DNA from: Tessaracoccus aquimaris
GTDB lineage: Bacteria; Actinomycetota; Actinomycetes; Propionibacteriales; Propionibacteriaceae
Length of the DNA stretch: 64,000 nt
Direction: 5' to 3'
Assembly: GCF_001997345.1 (NCBI RefSeq)
Contig: NZ_CP019606.1
Location: 1,116,001 to 1,180,000, forward strand
Part shown: positions 25,496 to 34,929 of the stretch, one piece after another
Numbering within the stretch: the stretch's first letter is position 1
How the letters are laid out: each line of letters starts with the position of its first letter
The notes under the pieces: generated by a model
The model's input: the letters and a program-made list of their open reading frames with translations, nothing else
Told to the model about the DNA's origin: nothing
The model's database searches: none
Program-made: the position numbers and the translations under genes

Positions 25496-26625
25496 GCCAG
25501 GTCCTCCGCCGCCCGGTCGAGGAAGGCCCGCACCGTCTCGTGGTACTGCTCGATCTCCAACAGGAACGAGTCGTGCCCCCACGACGAGTGGATCTCCCTG
25601 AACGACGTCGGAAGCCGGGCACCCTCGAGGTGCCGGACGATGCGCCGCGAGTGCTCCGTCGCGAAGCGCCAGTCCGTGTCGAAGCTGACCACCAGGAACC
25701 GCACGGGCGAGGCCACCAGCGCATCGAGCGCGTGCTCGTCGGCGAAGGGGTCGAAGTAGTCCATCACGCGCGTCAGGTACAGATAGCTGAGTGGGTCGAA
25801 GCGCGACAGGAACCGCTGGCCCTGATGCTCCAGGTAGCTCTCGACGGCGAAGTCGATGCCGAAGTTCGGGGATAGTTCCCCAGCCTGGGCCGACCGGCCG
25901 AACTTCTCCTGGAACGCCTCCTCCGACAGGTAGGTGATGTGGGCCATCATCCTGGCGACCGACAGCCCCTTAGCGGGCGTGGTGCCTCGCGTAAGGAACT
26001 TGCCCTCGTTGAATCCCGAGTCGCGCATGATCGCCTGCCTGCCGACGGCGCTGAACGCGATGTTCTGGGCCGTCAGCCGCGACGATGCCGCGAAGATCAG
26101 TGCGCTGCCCATCTCCTCAGGGTGCGTCAGCGACCACTGCAGCACCTGCATCCCCCCGAGCGATCCGCCGACGACCGCCGCAAACCGTTCGATCCCGAGG
26201 TGCCTGGCCAGGCCCCGGTGCACCTCGACGAAGTCCGCCATGTCAAGCAGCGGGAAGTCCAGCGCGTACGGCTCCCCCGTCTCGGGATCGATCGACGACG
26301 GGCCGGTGGTGCCCTGACAGCCACCGAGGATGTTCGACGCGACCACGAACCACACGTCGGTGTCGATCGGCTTGCCCGGGCCGATCATGTTGTCCCACCA
26401 GCCCGGACGGTCGTCGCCAGCGTGCAGGCCGGCCGCGTGCGCGTCGCCGGTCAGCGCGTGGCAGATGCAGACGGCGTTGCTGCGCTGGGCGTTGAGCTCG
26501 CCGTAGGTCTCGTAGGCGACCTCGACAGGGGCGAGCGTGGCGCCGCTCCGCATTCGCAGCGGGTCGCTGCGGTCGAAGACGGTCGCGATCTGCGTCTCGA
26601 CGATGCCGAGGCTCGGTGTGCTCAC
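25492..26625 (-). CDS. metX: homoserine O-acetyltransferase
   Basis: 377 residues, alpha/beta-hydrolase fold. Entry motif LAPVEVAYETYGELNAQRSN, CHALTGDAH, then the nucleophile Ser in VVGGSLGGMQVLQW, catalytic Asp in VVSFDTDWRF and His in HSSWGHDSFLLE. It acetylates homoserine from acetyl-CoA, first step of methionine synthesis; MetY 2 kb away uses the product. The GTG at 26625 gives the normal length; upstream codons in frame are Arg-rich and unlike the family. Confidence 0.92.
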   Translation of the reverse strand: MSTPSLGIVETQIATVFDRSDPLRMRSGATLAPVEVAYETYGELNAQRSNAVCICHALTGDAHAAGLHAGDDRPGWWDNMIGPGKPIDTDVWFVVASNILGGCQGTTGPSSIDPETGEPYALDFPLLDMADFVEVHRGLARHLGIERFAAVVGGSLGGMQVLQWSLTHPEEMGSALIFAASSRLTAQNIAFSAVGRQAIMRDSGFNEGKFLTRGTTPAKGLSVARMMAHITYLSEEAFQEKFGRSAQAGELSPNFGIDFAVESYLEHQGQRFLSRFDPLSYLYLTRVMDYFDPFADEHALDALVASPVRFLVVSFDTDWRFATEHSRRIVRHLEGARLPTSFREIHSSWGHDSFLLEIEQYHETVRAFLDRAAEDLA

Positions 26626-26722
26626 CTGCCCATTCTTGCGCACCGGCGACCGCTCCCCCAGCAACGCCCGTCGCGGCTGCTCACCCTTGCGCGGCGCGCG
26701 AGTTGGGAGCAGTGTTTCCTCC

Positions 26723-27154
26723 ATGACCGCAGCCAAGTTCACCGTCACCTTCGACGCCGCCGATCCCCTGGCCCAGGGCGAGTTCTGGGCACTCGCGCTC
26801 GGCTACCGGAGGGAGGACCCACCTCCGCCGCACGCCACCTGGGAGGAAACCCTGACCGCGTGGGGCCTCCCGGAGGAGCGGTGGAACGACGCCAACGCCA
26901 TCGTCGACCCGGACGGCGTCGGGCCCCGCATCTTCATTCAGAAGGTGCCGGAGCCCAAGACGACGAAGAACCGCATTCACCTGGACGTGCGCCTCTCGCA
27001 GAGCCACGAGGACAAGGACCGCGCGGCGCTGATGGCCAAAGCCGACGAACTGGTCGCGGCCGGGGCAAGCCTTGTGAAGGTCTTCGACGACCCGCACACC
27101 GGTTACTGGATCGTGATGACCGACCCTGAGGGCAACGAGTTCTGCATCGTCTAG
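26723..27154 (+). CDS. VOC-superfamily (glyoxalase-like) protein
   Basis: 143 residues: starts KFTVTFDAADPLAQGEFWAL, the usual entry of actinobacterial glyoxalase-like proteins, continues with GVGPRIFIQKVPEPKTTKN, RIHLDVRLS and ends YWIVMTDPEGNEFCIV. Metal-binding His/Glu are partly kept (HLDV, NEFC). Substrate unknown. It diverges from metX with about 100 bp between starts. Confidence 0.8.
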   Translation: MTAAKFTVTFDAADPLAQGEFWALALGYRREDPPPPHATWEETLTAWGLPEERWNDANAIVDPDGVGPRIFIQKVPEPKTTKNRIHLDVRLSQSHEDKDRAALMAKADELVAAGASLVKVFDDPHTGYWIVMTDPEGNEFCIV

Positions 27155-27159
27155 CCGGA

Positions 27160-27881
27160 TCAGCCGACGACGACGCCGAGCAGCGCGCCGATCCCGTAGG
27201 TCGCGGCGAGCGCGAGCAGGCCGCCGAAGACCACGCGGATGACCGCGGGACGCACCGGGGAGTCGCCCAGTTTGGCGCCGAGGCCGCCGGTCAGCGTGAG
27301 CGCGACGAGCACCGCGAGCACCGTGACGGGGATGCGCCACGGCAGCGGTACCAGCAGGATCGTCAGGAACGGCAGTAGCGCGCCAGCCAGGAACGAGAGA
27401 GCGGAGGCGATCGCGGCGTGCCAGGGGTTGAGGATCTCGTCCTCGGCGAGGTGGTAGCGCTGCGACAGCAGCACCTTCGAGCGGTTGCCGTCGCTCAACT
27501 CGGCCGCCACCAGTTCGGCGGTCGAGCGGCTGAGGCCCTGCGCGAGGTAGGTGTCGACGAGTTGCCGGTTCGCCTCGCCGCGGTCGGAGCGAAGCAGGCC
27601 CGAGACGCGCCCGATCAGGGAGCGCTGCGAGTCGGCGGCGCTGGAGACCGAGACGTACTCCCCAGTGCCATCGAGATGGCGCCGCCGACGACCGCGGCGA
27701 CGCCCGCCAGCAGGATGGGTGTGATGTCGTTGACGGCGGCCGCCACCCCGACGACCGTCGCGGCGACCGACACGATGCCGTCGTTGGCGCCGAGGACGCC
27801 AGCGCGCAACCAATTGAGCCGATCAGAGAGATCGGCCGAGTGATCCTTCTTGGTCTCCGTCGCCGTGCTCATGGCCACCAT
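27160..27881 (-). pseudogene. VIT1/CCC1-family Fe/Mn transporter, 1-base frameshift
   Basis: The first frame (from 27881) encodes LSDRLNWLRAGVLGANDGIV ... GAISMALG, the VIT N-terminus. There the conserved SMALGEYVSVSS motif breaks: EYVSVSSAADSQRSLI continues in the next frame and runs to 27160 with the cytosolic helical domain and three more membrane segments (AIASALSFLAGALLPFL etc.). One base missing in the CCCC run at 27660-27663 (GGGG in the coding strand) explains it. Restored length is about 239 residues, normal for VIT proteins that move iron or manganese across the membrane. May be a sequencing error rather than a true pseudogene. Confidence 0.8.
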
Positions 27882-28146
27882 TCGAGCACCGACGCCCTAC
27901 CCAGTCCAGACAGGAAAGGCTTGCCTCACCGGCCCCGGATTTGGCAACGTTGAGCGTCCTCAACCCGGAAATGGGAGCGTCGCGCGTGGTCAGCCGCCTT
28001 TGCGGGAGACCGGTCGGCACGCGCTGAGGCGACACGCCGTCGCGAAGTTCCCTGACGGCGAAACCGGCCGACCTCCCGATCTCGCCGACCGCGCCCGCGA
28101 CCGGTGGCCGCGCACTAGCCTGACAAGAGACGAGGAGGGAACACAG

Positions 28147-28326
28147 ATGTCTCACGCACACGTCCCCGGGCCACCCGACGAGGCGCCCACCGAACACCAG
28201 CAGGCGGGTCAGCCGCAGGCCACCGACGAGGAGATGGCGCACGCCAGCGACGGCGCCGTCCCCGAGGACCAGGTCGAGGCCGACCGGGCCCATCAGGAAC
28301 GGCAGGCGCGCCCCGACGAGGGTTAG
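28147..28326 (+). CDS. small acidic, hydrophilic protein
   Basis: 59 residues, rich in His, Pro, Gln, Glu and Asp (MSHAHVPGPPDEAPTEHQQA ...), predicted disordered, without Cys or hydrophobic core. GGAGGG lies at good distance before the ATG, supporting translation. Its stop overlaps the metY stop region on the other strand. No family recognised. The 27882-28146 gap holds only its promoter region. Confidence 0.5.
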   Translation: MSHAHVPGPPDEAPTEHQQAGQPQATDEEMAHASDGAVPEDQVEADRAHQERQARPDEG

Positions 28327-29603
28327 GCCTTCTCCAGCGCCTGATCGATGTCGGCGATGATGTCGTCGACGTTCTCGATGCCGACCGACAGGCGCACCAT
28401 CTCGGCGGGAACGCCCGCCGCCTTCAACTCCTCCTCGCTGAGCTGCGAGTGGGTCGTCGACGCGTTGTGGATCGCAAGCGACTTGGCGTCGCCGATGTTG
28501 GCGAGGTGGCTGAACAGTTCGAGGCCCTCGACGAATGCGGTGCCGCCGTCACGCCCAGACGCGACGCCGAAGGACACGAGCCCCCCGAAGCCGCCCTTCA
28601 GGATCCGCTTGGCGATCTCGTGCGTCTCGCTGGTCTCGAGGCCCGGGTAGTTCACCCAGGCGACCTTCGGGTGCTGCTCGAGGTGCTTGGCGACGGCGAG
28701 CGCGTTGCTCGAATGGCGCTCCATGCGCAGGTGCAGCGTCTCAATGCCCTGCAGCAGCAGGAACGAGTTCATGGGTGCGATCGCGGCGCCCGTGTTGCGC
28801 AGCAGGACGGTGCGGGCGCGGATGATGAACGCCGCAGGCCCGGCCGCGTCGGTCCACACCACGCCGTGGTAGGCCTCGTCGGGCGTGGTGAGGCCGGGGA
28901 ACCGCTCGGCGTGCGCGGCCCAGTCGAACTTCCCGGAGTCGACGAGCACGCCGCCGAGCGAGTTGCCGTGGCCGCCGAGGTACTTGGTCGCCGAGTGCAC
29001 AGCGACGTCGACGCCGTGGTCGAACACGCGCGTCAGGTACGGGGTGGGGACGGTGTTGTCGACGATGAACGGAAGGCCCAGTTCGTGGGCGGCGGCCGAC
29101 CAGGCGTCGAGGTCCACGACGTTGAGCGCCGGGTTGCCGACCGTCTCGCCGAAGACAAGCTTTGTCTTCTCGTCGACGTGGTTCTTCAGGTCCTCCGGCT
29201 TCGACGGGTCGACGAAGCGGGCCTCGATGCCGAACTGGGAAAGTGTGTGGGCGAACAGCGCGAATGTGCCGCCGTAGAGCGTGGAGAGCGCGACGATGTT
29301 GTCGCCCGAGTAGGTGAGGTTCAGCACCGCGTAGGTGATGGCGGCGGCACCGGACGCGGTGGCGAGCGCCCCGACGCCGCCCTCGAGGGCGTTGACGCGG
29401 GTCTCGAGCACCGACTGGGTCGGGTTCATGATCCGGTTGTAGATGTTGCCCGGGGTCCGCAGCGCGAACAGGTCGGCGGCGTGCTGCGCGTCGTCGAACA
29501 CGTAACTGGTGGTCTGGTAGATCGGGACGGCTCGCGCGTTGGTCGCGGAGTCGGCCTCCTCCTGGCCTGCGTGCACGGCAAGGGTCTCGGGCTGGTAGGT
29601 CAT
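28323..29603 (-). CDS. metY: O-acetylhomoserine sulfhydrylase
   Basis: 426 residues of the Cys/Met-metabolism PLP family. N-terminal LAVHAGQEEADSATNARAVP, IYQTTSYVFDDAQHAADLF, PTQSVLETRVNALEGG, and PLP lysine in AVHSATKYLGGHGNSLGG. The length (about 430) and these motifs are those of MetY, which makes homocysteine from O-acetylhomoserine and sulfide. With metX-metW it gives direct sulfhydrylation. I see no SAM-riboswitch-like leader in the 150 bp upstream. Confidence 0.92.
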   Translation of the reverse strand: MTYQPETLAVHAGQEEADSATNARAVPIYQTTSYVFDDAQHAADLFALRTPGNIYNRIMNPTQSVLETRVNALEGGVGALATASGAAAITYAVLNLTYSGDNIVALSTLYGGTFALFAHTLSQFGIEARFVDPSKPEDLKNHVDEKTKLVFGETVGNPALNVVDLDAWSAAAHELGLPFIVDNTVPTPYLTRVFDHGVDVAVHSATKYLGGHGNSLGGVLVDSGKFDWAAHAERFPGLTTPDEAYHGVVWTDAAGPAAFIIRARTVLLRNTGAAIAPMNSFLLLQGIETLHLRMERHSSNALAVAKHLEQHPKVAWVNYPGLETSETHEIAKRILKGGFGGLVSFGVASGRDGGTAFVEGLELFSHLANIGDAKSLAIHNASTTHSQLSEEELKAAGVPAEMVRLSVGIENVDDIIADIDQALEKA

Positions 29604-29708
29604 CGCTTCTCTCCTCTGGTCGCTCTGCCCCGAAACTTAGCGGGAGCCGTTGCCCGGTGGGAGGGTGCCCACTTTCGCCATCAGCAAACACGGCTCAAGG
29701 CGCAGAAA

Positions 29709-29733
29709 CGGCGGCGCCCCCCAGGCGCCGCCG
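29709..29733 (-). terminator. terminator hairpin of the first sugar ABC operon
   Basis: CGGCGGCGCC and GGCGCCGCCG form a 10-bp stem 25 nt after the stop of the last permease gene (minus strand), followed by GTTTCTG. Confidence 0.65.
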
Positions 29734-29757
29734 TTCCCGTCCCCCAAGCTCGGGAGT

Positions 29758-30657
29758 TCAGCCCTTCAGGCCGCCGCTGAGGAGGCCACGCACGAAGTAC
29801 TTCTGCAGGCTGAGGAAGACGATCACCGGGACGATCATCGAGATGAACGCCCCCGCCGAGAGCAGGTACCACTGGCCGCCCATGGTGCCCGCCATCTCGG
29901 CGACGCGCACCGTCAACGGCGCGTTGGCGCGCGACGGCGCGAAGATGAGGGCCACCAGCAGGTCGTTCCAGACCCACAGGAACTGGAAGATGCCGAAGGA
30001 CGCCAGCGCTGGCTTCATCAGCGGAAGGATGATCCGGAAGAAGATCGCGTTGTGCCCCGCGCCGTCGACCCGTGCCGCCTCCATCAGTTCACCTGGGAGG
30101 TCCTTCATGAAGTTGTGCAGAAGGAACACCGCCAGCGGAAGGGCGAAGATCGCGTGCGAGATCCACACCTGCCAGAACGACGGAAGCGCCAGCGTGTTGT
30201 ACAACTGCTGCAGCGGGATCAGCGCGACCTGGAGCGGCACGATCTGCAGGGCGAAGATGCCGACGAAGATCCAGTTGCGGCCGGGGAACTTGGTCCAGGC
30301 AATCGCGTAGGCGGCAAGCGCTGCGAGCATCAGCGGGATGATGACCGCGGGGATGGTGATGACTAGCGAGTTGATGAAGTAGTCGATCAGGCTGGTCGAG
30401 CCGCCGAAGAGCGCCTGCTCGTAGTTCTTGATCGTGAACCAGGGCTTGACGAAGGCCGTCCACCATCCGCTGGTCTGGATGTCCTTCTGCGTCCTGAACG
30501 ACGTGATGAACAGGCCGAGCGTCGGCGTGGTCCACATGATCGCCAGGATGACGGCCACCACCGACGCCCACGGCGAACTGATGGCTCGGGCGGCGTTGCC
30601 TGCCGCGGTCCTGCCGCGCCTCTTGGCGGGCGTGACGGGTTCGGTCGCTGCGCTCAT
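29758..30657 (-). CDS. sugar ABC transporter permease (MalG/AglG type)
   Basis: 299 residues, six membrane segments beginning WASVVAVILAIMWTTPTLGL. The EAA loop that docks the ATPase is ELMEAARVDGAGHNAIFFRI. Large periplasmic-type loop after the first segment (TSGWWTAFVKPWFTIKNYEQ) as in AglG-like permeases. Third gene of a binding protein-permease-permease operon; starts 1 bp after the preceding gene. Confidence 0.9.
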   Translation of the reverse strand: MSAATEPVTPAKRRGRTAAGNAARAISSPWASVVAVILAIMWTTPTLGLFITSFRTQKDIQTSGWWTAFVKPWFTIKNYEQALFGGSTSLIDYFINSLVITIPAVIIPLMLAALAAYAIAWTKFPGRNWIFVGIFALQIVPLQVALIPLQQLYNTLALPSFWQVWISHAIFALPLAVFLLHNFMKDLPGELMEAARVDGAGHNAIFFRIILPLMKPALASFGIFQFLWVWNDLLVALIFAPSRANAPLTVRVAEMAGTMGGQWYLLSAGAFISMIVPVIVFLSLQKYFVRGLLSGGLKG

Positions 30658-30658
30658 G

Positions 30659-31624
30659 TCAGGCGTCCTTTCGCATCTGGACGACGTTGTAGATCACGAT
30701 CGGCAGCACCAGGATGAACAGGATCACCGCGAGGGCGGCGCCGGTGCCGTATTCGAAGTAGCGGAACGAGTAGTTGTAGAACTCGAGCGCGAGCACCGAG
30801 GTGTCGAACTGGCCGCCGGTCATGGTGCGGACCACGTCGAAGACCTTCAGGGTTGCGATGCCGACGGTGGTGAGCACCACCACGAGCGAGCCCCTGATGC
30901 TGGGGAGCGTGATGAAGCGGAACAGGCGCCAGCCCGTCGTGCCGTCGATCTTGGCGGCCTCGATGAGGTCGTCGGGGATGGCCTTGATGGCGGCAGAGAG
31001 CACCGTCATCGCGAAGCCGGCCTGGATCCAGACCATCACGATGATCAGCCAGAACGTGTTCCAGCCGCGGGCCTGCATGAAGTCGACGGGGTCTGCCCCG
31101 AAGAACGTGAGGATGGCGTTGAACAGGCCGACCTGCGTCTGGCCGGGGCCGCGTACGTCGTAGACGAACTTCCAGATGATGGAGGCGCCGACCATCGAGA
31201 TGGCCATCGGCAGGAAGATCAGGGCCTTGGCGAACGCCTCGAACCGGGAGCGGTCGACGAGGATCGCGTATGCCAGCCCGATCACGGTCGCCAGCACCGG
31301 CACCGCCAGCACCCACACGATCGTGTTGAGCAGCGGGCCGAGCAGTTCTGGGCTCTTGAACACCGTCGCGAAGTTGTGGAGGGTGAAGCCCTTGTCGCCG
31401 GTCGGGCCGCCGAACGCCTGCCGGATGGTCAGCACGGCGGGCCACACGAGGCCCGCGAGCAGCATGACGAGGACCGGCAGGATGTAGACGAGGCCCTGCA
31501 GGCGGTCGCTCGTCTTGGACTTGAGCCTTCCCACCAGCCAGGCGACCCCGACGATCAGCGCGACCACCGCGGCGAAGATGATGATCGCCATGATCATCTC
31601 GATGAACTTGTCTGCGATTTTCAT
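30659..31624 (-). CDS. sugar ABC transporter permease (MalF/AglF type)
   Basis: 321 residues with seven to eight hydrophobic segments, the first unusually long (IEMIMAIIIFAAVVALIVGV). EAA loop: DLIEAAKIDGTTGWRLFRFI. Segments VYILPVLVMLLAGLVWPAVL and GASIIWKFVYDVRGPGQTQV resemble the alpha-glucoside AglF permeases. AAGGAGG precedes the ATG, so the start is firm. Inner-membrane half of the importer with the next gene. Confidence 0.9.
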   Translation of the reverse strand: MKIADKFIEMIMAIIIFAAVVALIVGVAWLVGRLKSKTSDRLQGLVYILPVLVMLLAGLVWPAVLTIRQAFGGPTGDKGFTLHNFATVFKSPELLGPLLNTIVWVLAVPVLATVIGLAYAILVDRSRFEAFAKALIFLPMAISMVGASIIWKFVYDVRGPGQTQVGLFNAILTFFGADPVDFMQARGWNTFWLIIVMVWIQAGFAMTVLSAAIKAIPDDLIEAAKIDGTTGWRLFRFITLPSIRGSLVVVLTTVGIATLKVFDVVRTMTGGQFDTSVLALEFYNYSFRYFEYGTGAALAVILFILVLPIVIYNVVQMRKDA

Positions 31625-31654
31625 GCGCCAACCTCCTTGTTGCTGCAAGAAAGC

Positions 31655-31690
31655 CGGTGGGGCGACGACGTCGTTGTCGCCACCCCACCG
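31655..31690 (-). terminator. attenuator hairpin between binding-protein and permease genes
   Basis: CGGTGGGG/CCCCACCG with an inner CGACGAC/GTTGTCG stem, followed on the minus strand by TTTCTT. Partial termination here would give more binding protein than permease, as is usual. Confidence 0.55.
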
Positions 31691-31708
31691 ACAGTGATGG
31701 TTAGACCG

Positions 31709-33103
31709 TTACTGAGGCCAGGACTGCTCGATGAAGTCGAGGGTCTCGTTGGTCGGCTTGCCGGTGATCCAGTCGGTCATGCCCTTCCAGAACGTTCCGG
31801 CACCCACCTTGGAGGGCATCATGTCGGAGCCGTCGAAGCGGAACACGGCCTTCTCGTCCTGCAGCGTCTCGGCGGACAGGCGGTCGATCGGCGAGACGAG
31901 GTTGTCGATCTCGAGGCCCTTGTTCGCGGAGACCCAGCCACCGTTCGGCGTCGACTTGGCCTTCTCGTTGGCCCACTCGGCGCTGGAGAGGTAGGTCTGG
32001 AACGCCTTGACCTCGGGACGGTCGGCGAAGGCCGCGACGAACTCGCCGCCACCGAGCACCGGCTTCTCGTCCGCGTTGTTCGACGGCAGGTAGAACGCCC
32101 ACACGTCGCCGTCCTCGGCGACCTTGGTGCCCTCCGGCCAGTTGGCGGCGTAGAACGAGGCCTGACGGTGCATGTAGCAGCCGCCGGTGAGGATCGGCTG
32201 GCCGCCGTCCTGGAACGTCGTGGTCGCGATCGAGTTGACGTCGCCGAAGCCGCCGTTGACAAACTTCGGGTCCTTCAGGATCGCGCCGGCCTGGTCGAGG
32301 GCGGTGGCGACCTGCGGGTCGTTGAACGGGATCTCGTGGGCGACCCACTTGTCGTAGGCGTCGGGGCCAGCGGTGCGGAGCATCATGTCCTCGAGCCAGT
32401 CGGTGCCCGGCCATCCGGTCGCATCGCCGGAGCCGAAGCCGGCGCACCAGGGCTTGGCGTTCGCGTCATCGGCGGCGATCTTCTGGGTGAGGCTCATCAG
32501 GTCGTCCCACGTCGCGGGAACCTCGTAGCCCTTCTCCGTGAAGGTCTTGGGCGAGTACCACACGTACGACTTCACATTGGCGCCGAGCGGGGCGGCGTAG
32601 AACTTGCCGTCGACAGAGCCGTAGCCCTTCCACGCCGGATCGAAGTGCTTGTCGACGTTGGCGGCGGTCTCGGCGGGGGCCTCGACGACCTTTCCGGTCT
32701 CCTTGACGAGCGTCTGGAGAAGGCCGGGCTGCGGGACGTAGGCGATGTCAGGAGCGTTGCCGCCCTTGACGCGGACCAGCAACTGGGCCTCGAACTCCTT
32801 CGAGCCTTCGTACTGCACGTCGACGCCGGTGCACTCCTCGAAAGGCTTCCACGAGTCGATGTGGGGCTGGTCCTCTGGCGCGATGATCGAGGTGTAGACC
32901 GTGACGGTGGTGCCCTTCAGGTCGCCGAACGCCTCGTAGGGGGCGCAGTCGAACGCGCCTGCTGCGGTGGTGCCGCCCGGTGAGGCGGGCGTGCCTGCGC
33001 CAGGCGAGTTGGGGGTTTCGGCGGTGTCCGCGCATCCGCTCAGCAGGACTGCGAGCGTCAGGCTGGAGGTCACCGCGATGGACTTGAGCATTCGACGAGC
33101 CAC
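31709..33103 (-). CDS. sugar ABC transporter substrate-binding lipoprotein
   Basis: 464 residues. Lipoprotein signal peptide MLKSIAVTSSLTLAVLLSGC with the lipobox LLSG-C at about residue 24, then a Thr/Pro/Gly linker. The mature part is a cluster-B (MalE-like) binding protein: LKGTTVTVYTSIIAPEDQPH, KGGNAPDIAYVPQPGLLQTL, PLGANVKSYVWYSPKTF and TPNGGWVSANKG. Similar proteins bind alpha-glucosides (AglE/ThuE), but the ligand is not proven. GAAGGAG precedes the GTG; ATG four codons later is possible. No ATPase gene is nearby. Confidence 0.88.
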   Translation of the reverse strand: MARRMLKSIAVTSSLTLAVLLSGCADTAETPNSPGAGTPASPGGTTAAGAFDCAPYEAFGDLKGTTVTVYTSIIAPEDQPHIDSWKPFEECTGVDVQYEGSKEFEAQLLVRVKGGNAPDIAYVPQPGLLQTLVKETGKVVEAPAETAANVDKHFDPAWKGYGSVDGKFYAAPLGANVKSYVWYSPKTFTEKGYEVPATWDDLMSLTQKIAADDANAKPWCAGFGSGDATGWPGTDWLEDMMLRTAGPDAYDKWVAHEIPFNDPQVATALDQAGAILKDPKFVNGGFGDVNSIATTTFQDGGQPILTGGCYMHRQASFYAANWPEGTKVAEDGDVWAFYLPSNNADEKPVLGGGEFVAAFADRPEVKAFQTYLSSAEWANEKAKSTPNGGWVSANKGLEIDNLVSPIDRLSAETLQDEKAVFRFDGSDMMPSKVGAGTFWKGMTDWITGKPTNETLDFIEQSWPQ

Positions 33104-33345
33104 TGGTCGAACTCCTTCCGGGTCGATTCCAGGACAGCCGTGTCCTGGTAACTCTCATCACTATTGCGGAGGTTGCGCTGGCCGTCTGCCTCAAACTCGT
33201 CACGTTTGCGTAACGATCCAACGCCCTCATTGCAAGAAACTTTCGGCCAGTATTTGGATCCGCCACTGACCAGGATGTTTGCCTCCGAGGCCACCGAAAC
33301 GGGCGTTCGTGAACGTTCAAGTCCGCCCGCGGCGGGTGGCCCGAT

Positions 33346-34137
33346 TCAGGCGATCAGTTCGTCGAGGCGTTCGAGGACCAGGCCGGGGCGCGCGTCAGGG
33401 GCGGCGGCCTCGACGTCGGCTCGCGACGAGTCCCCCGTCAGGACCAATGCCGACTGCAGGCCCGAGCGATGTGCCAGTTCGATGTCGGTGCCGAGCCGGT
33501 CGCCGACCATCACGCAGCGCGTCGGGTCGACGTCGATGCCCGCGAGGGCGGCCGCCGCCATGGCGGGGTCCGGCTTGCCGAGCACCGCCCGGCAGGTGGT
33601 GCTGGTGCTGGCCTCGATGGCCGCGACCACGGCGGCGCAGTCGGGCTCACCTCGGCCGCCCGGGAACGGGCAGTACCGGTCGGGGTTGGTTGCGATGAGG
33701 AAGGCGCGCTTGTGGAACCAGATCGCGTCGAAGGCGATCTGCAGCTTGCGGTAGTCGAAGCCGCGGTCATAGGAGGCCACCACGATGTCGATCTCTGCAG
33801 GGTCCTCGCTCATCGCGATCCCGGCGGCCTCGAAGGCCTCGATCAGCGGGCGCTCCGCGATCGGGAACACCACGGCCTCGGGATGGTTGGTCCGCAGCCA
33901 GTGCGTCGTGACCGTGACGGTGTTGACCACGTCCGCGGGAACGGTCGGGATGCCGAGCGCCGTCAACTTCTCGGCGTACTGCCCGGGAGACCTGGTCGCG
34001 TTGTTCGACAGGAACCGGAAGGGCACGCCCTCGGCGCGGAGCCAGGCGATGGTCTCCGCTGCACCTGGCAGCAGCCGGTCGCCGAGGTAGATGGTGCCGT
34101 CCAGGTCGAACAGATAGGCATCGAAGCGCGCGGTCAT
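33346..34137 (-). CDS. HAD-IIA hydrolase (NagD/PGPase-like)
   Basis: 263 residues. HAD motif I YLFDLDGTIYLGDRLLPGA (catalytic Asp pair), motif II FLSNNATRSPGQYAEKL, the C2 cap, then motif III GKPDPAMAAAA and motif IV VMVGDRLGTDIELA. The family dephosphorylates small phosphoesters such as phosphoglycolate or sugar phosphates. It may belong to the sugar operon region but is divergent from the GntR gene and separate in transcription. ATG chosen with GGAGGGGA upstream. Confidence 0.88.
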   Translation of the reverse strand: MTARFDAYLFDLDGTIYLGDRLLPGAAETIAWLRAEGVPFRFLSNNATRSPGQYAEKLTALGIPTVPADVVNTVTVTTHWLRTNHPEAVVFPIAERPLIEAFEAAGIAMSEDPAEIDIVVASYDRGFDYRKLQIAFDAIWFHKRAFLIATNPDRYCPFPGGRGEPDCAAVVAAIEASTSTTCRAVLGKPDPAMAAAALAGIDVDPTRCVMVGDRLGTDIELAHRSGLQSALVLTGDSSRADVEAAAPDARPGLVLERLDELIA

Positions 34138-34231
34138 TGGCTCCCCTCCGGGCGTTGTGCAGCCGATCTTAGGTGAGCAACCGGCGACGGCGGACCAACT
34201 CGTGGTCGACCACGGATCGAGACATGTATCC

Positions 34232-34245
34232 ATTAATGCATGCAT
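34232..34245. promoter_or_regulatory. candidate GntR operator
   Basis: ATGCATGCAT, a perfect 10-bp palindrome inside TAATGCATGCATCA, lies just before the GntR gene and over one possible early start codon. Position and symmetry suggest autoregulation. Confidence 0.35.
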
Positions 34246-34272
34246 CAGGCGTATTGGGAGGGTGTGCAGACG

Positions 34273-34929
34273 ATGACGCTCCCTTGGGAGGACCAGACCG
34301 GACCCCTGGCGCGGCGCGTCGCCGCCGCGACCGCGCGGGCGATCGTCGAGGAGGAGGTGAGCCCGGGCACCCTCCTCACCGAGGTGGAGTTGGCCACCCG
34401 CACCGGCGTCAGTCGGACGCCCGCCCGTGAGGCCATGGTGCAACTGGAGGGATGGGGCCTCGTGCGCCTGCTTCCCAAGAAGGGTGCCATCGTCACCGCG
34501 GTCGGTGCCTCCGAGCGACGCGACCTGCTCGCGGTGCGACTGATGTTCGAGAAGGACGCCCTCACCGGCATCGACGACGGTGCGCTGGTGGCGCTGACGC
34601 GGACCCTGGACGACGTGCTCCAGGCGCAACGCACCGCGATCTCAGCCGACGACCTGCTCGGCTTCGCCGCCGCCGACTACCGGTTCCACGCGGCCGTCAT
34701 CCTCGCGGGCAGCAACGCGGTCGTCGAGCAACTACTGCACAGCCTCGCCCCGCGGTTCGCCCGGCTCATCCATCAGGTCTGCCTGCACCGCCCCGATCTC
34801 CTGCCGCGCCTGCTCTCCGAGCATGAGGCCCTCGCCAACCTGGCCCGCTCCGGGGACGCCGACGGCTTCGCCCGGGCGGTCGTCGCGCACGTCGAGGCCA
34901 CGCACTTCGCGGATGCGGTCGCCCGGTGA
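34273..34929 (+). CDS. GntR-family (FadR-type) regulator
   Basis: 218 residues. N-terminal winged helix: ARRVAAATARAIVEEEVSPG, LLTEVELATRTGVSRTPARE, GLVRLLPKKGAIVT. C-terminal FCD domain, all helical, with RLMFEKDALTG, DYRFHAAVILAGSNAVVEQL and HEALANLARSGDADGFARAV (His residues of the FCD metal site). The ATG at 34273 has GGGAGG upstream; an ATG at 34240 would start inside the palindrome. Its stop overlaps the MFS gene, so it likely controls that transporter; ligand unknown. Confidence 0.85.
   Translation: MTLPWEDQTGPLARRVAAATARAIVEEEVSPGTLLTEVELATRTGVSRTPAREAMVQLEGWGLVRLLPKKGAIVTAVGASERRDLLAVRLMFEKDALTGIDDGALVALTRTLDDVLQAQRTAISADDLLGFAAADYRFHAAVILAGSNAVVEQLLHSLAPRFARLIHQVCLHRPDLLPRLLSEHEALANLARSGDADGFARAVVAHVEATHFADAVAR

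Noticed and set aside
29604..29757. SAM or other methionine riboswitch upstream of metY
   Set aside because: The metY leader lies in this stretch; I see no SAM-I/SAM-II/SAM-IV core and the only hairpin is the terminator of the sugar operon.
30428..32983. 851-codon plus-strand frame opposite the sugar ABC operon
   Set aside because: Spans three well-supported genes on the minus strand and has shadow-like composition.
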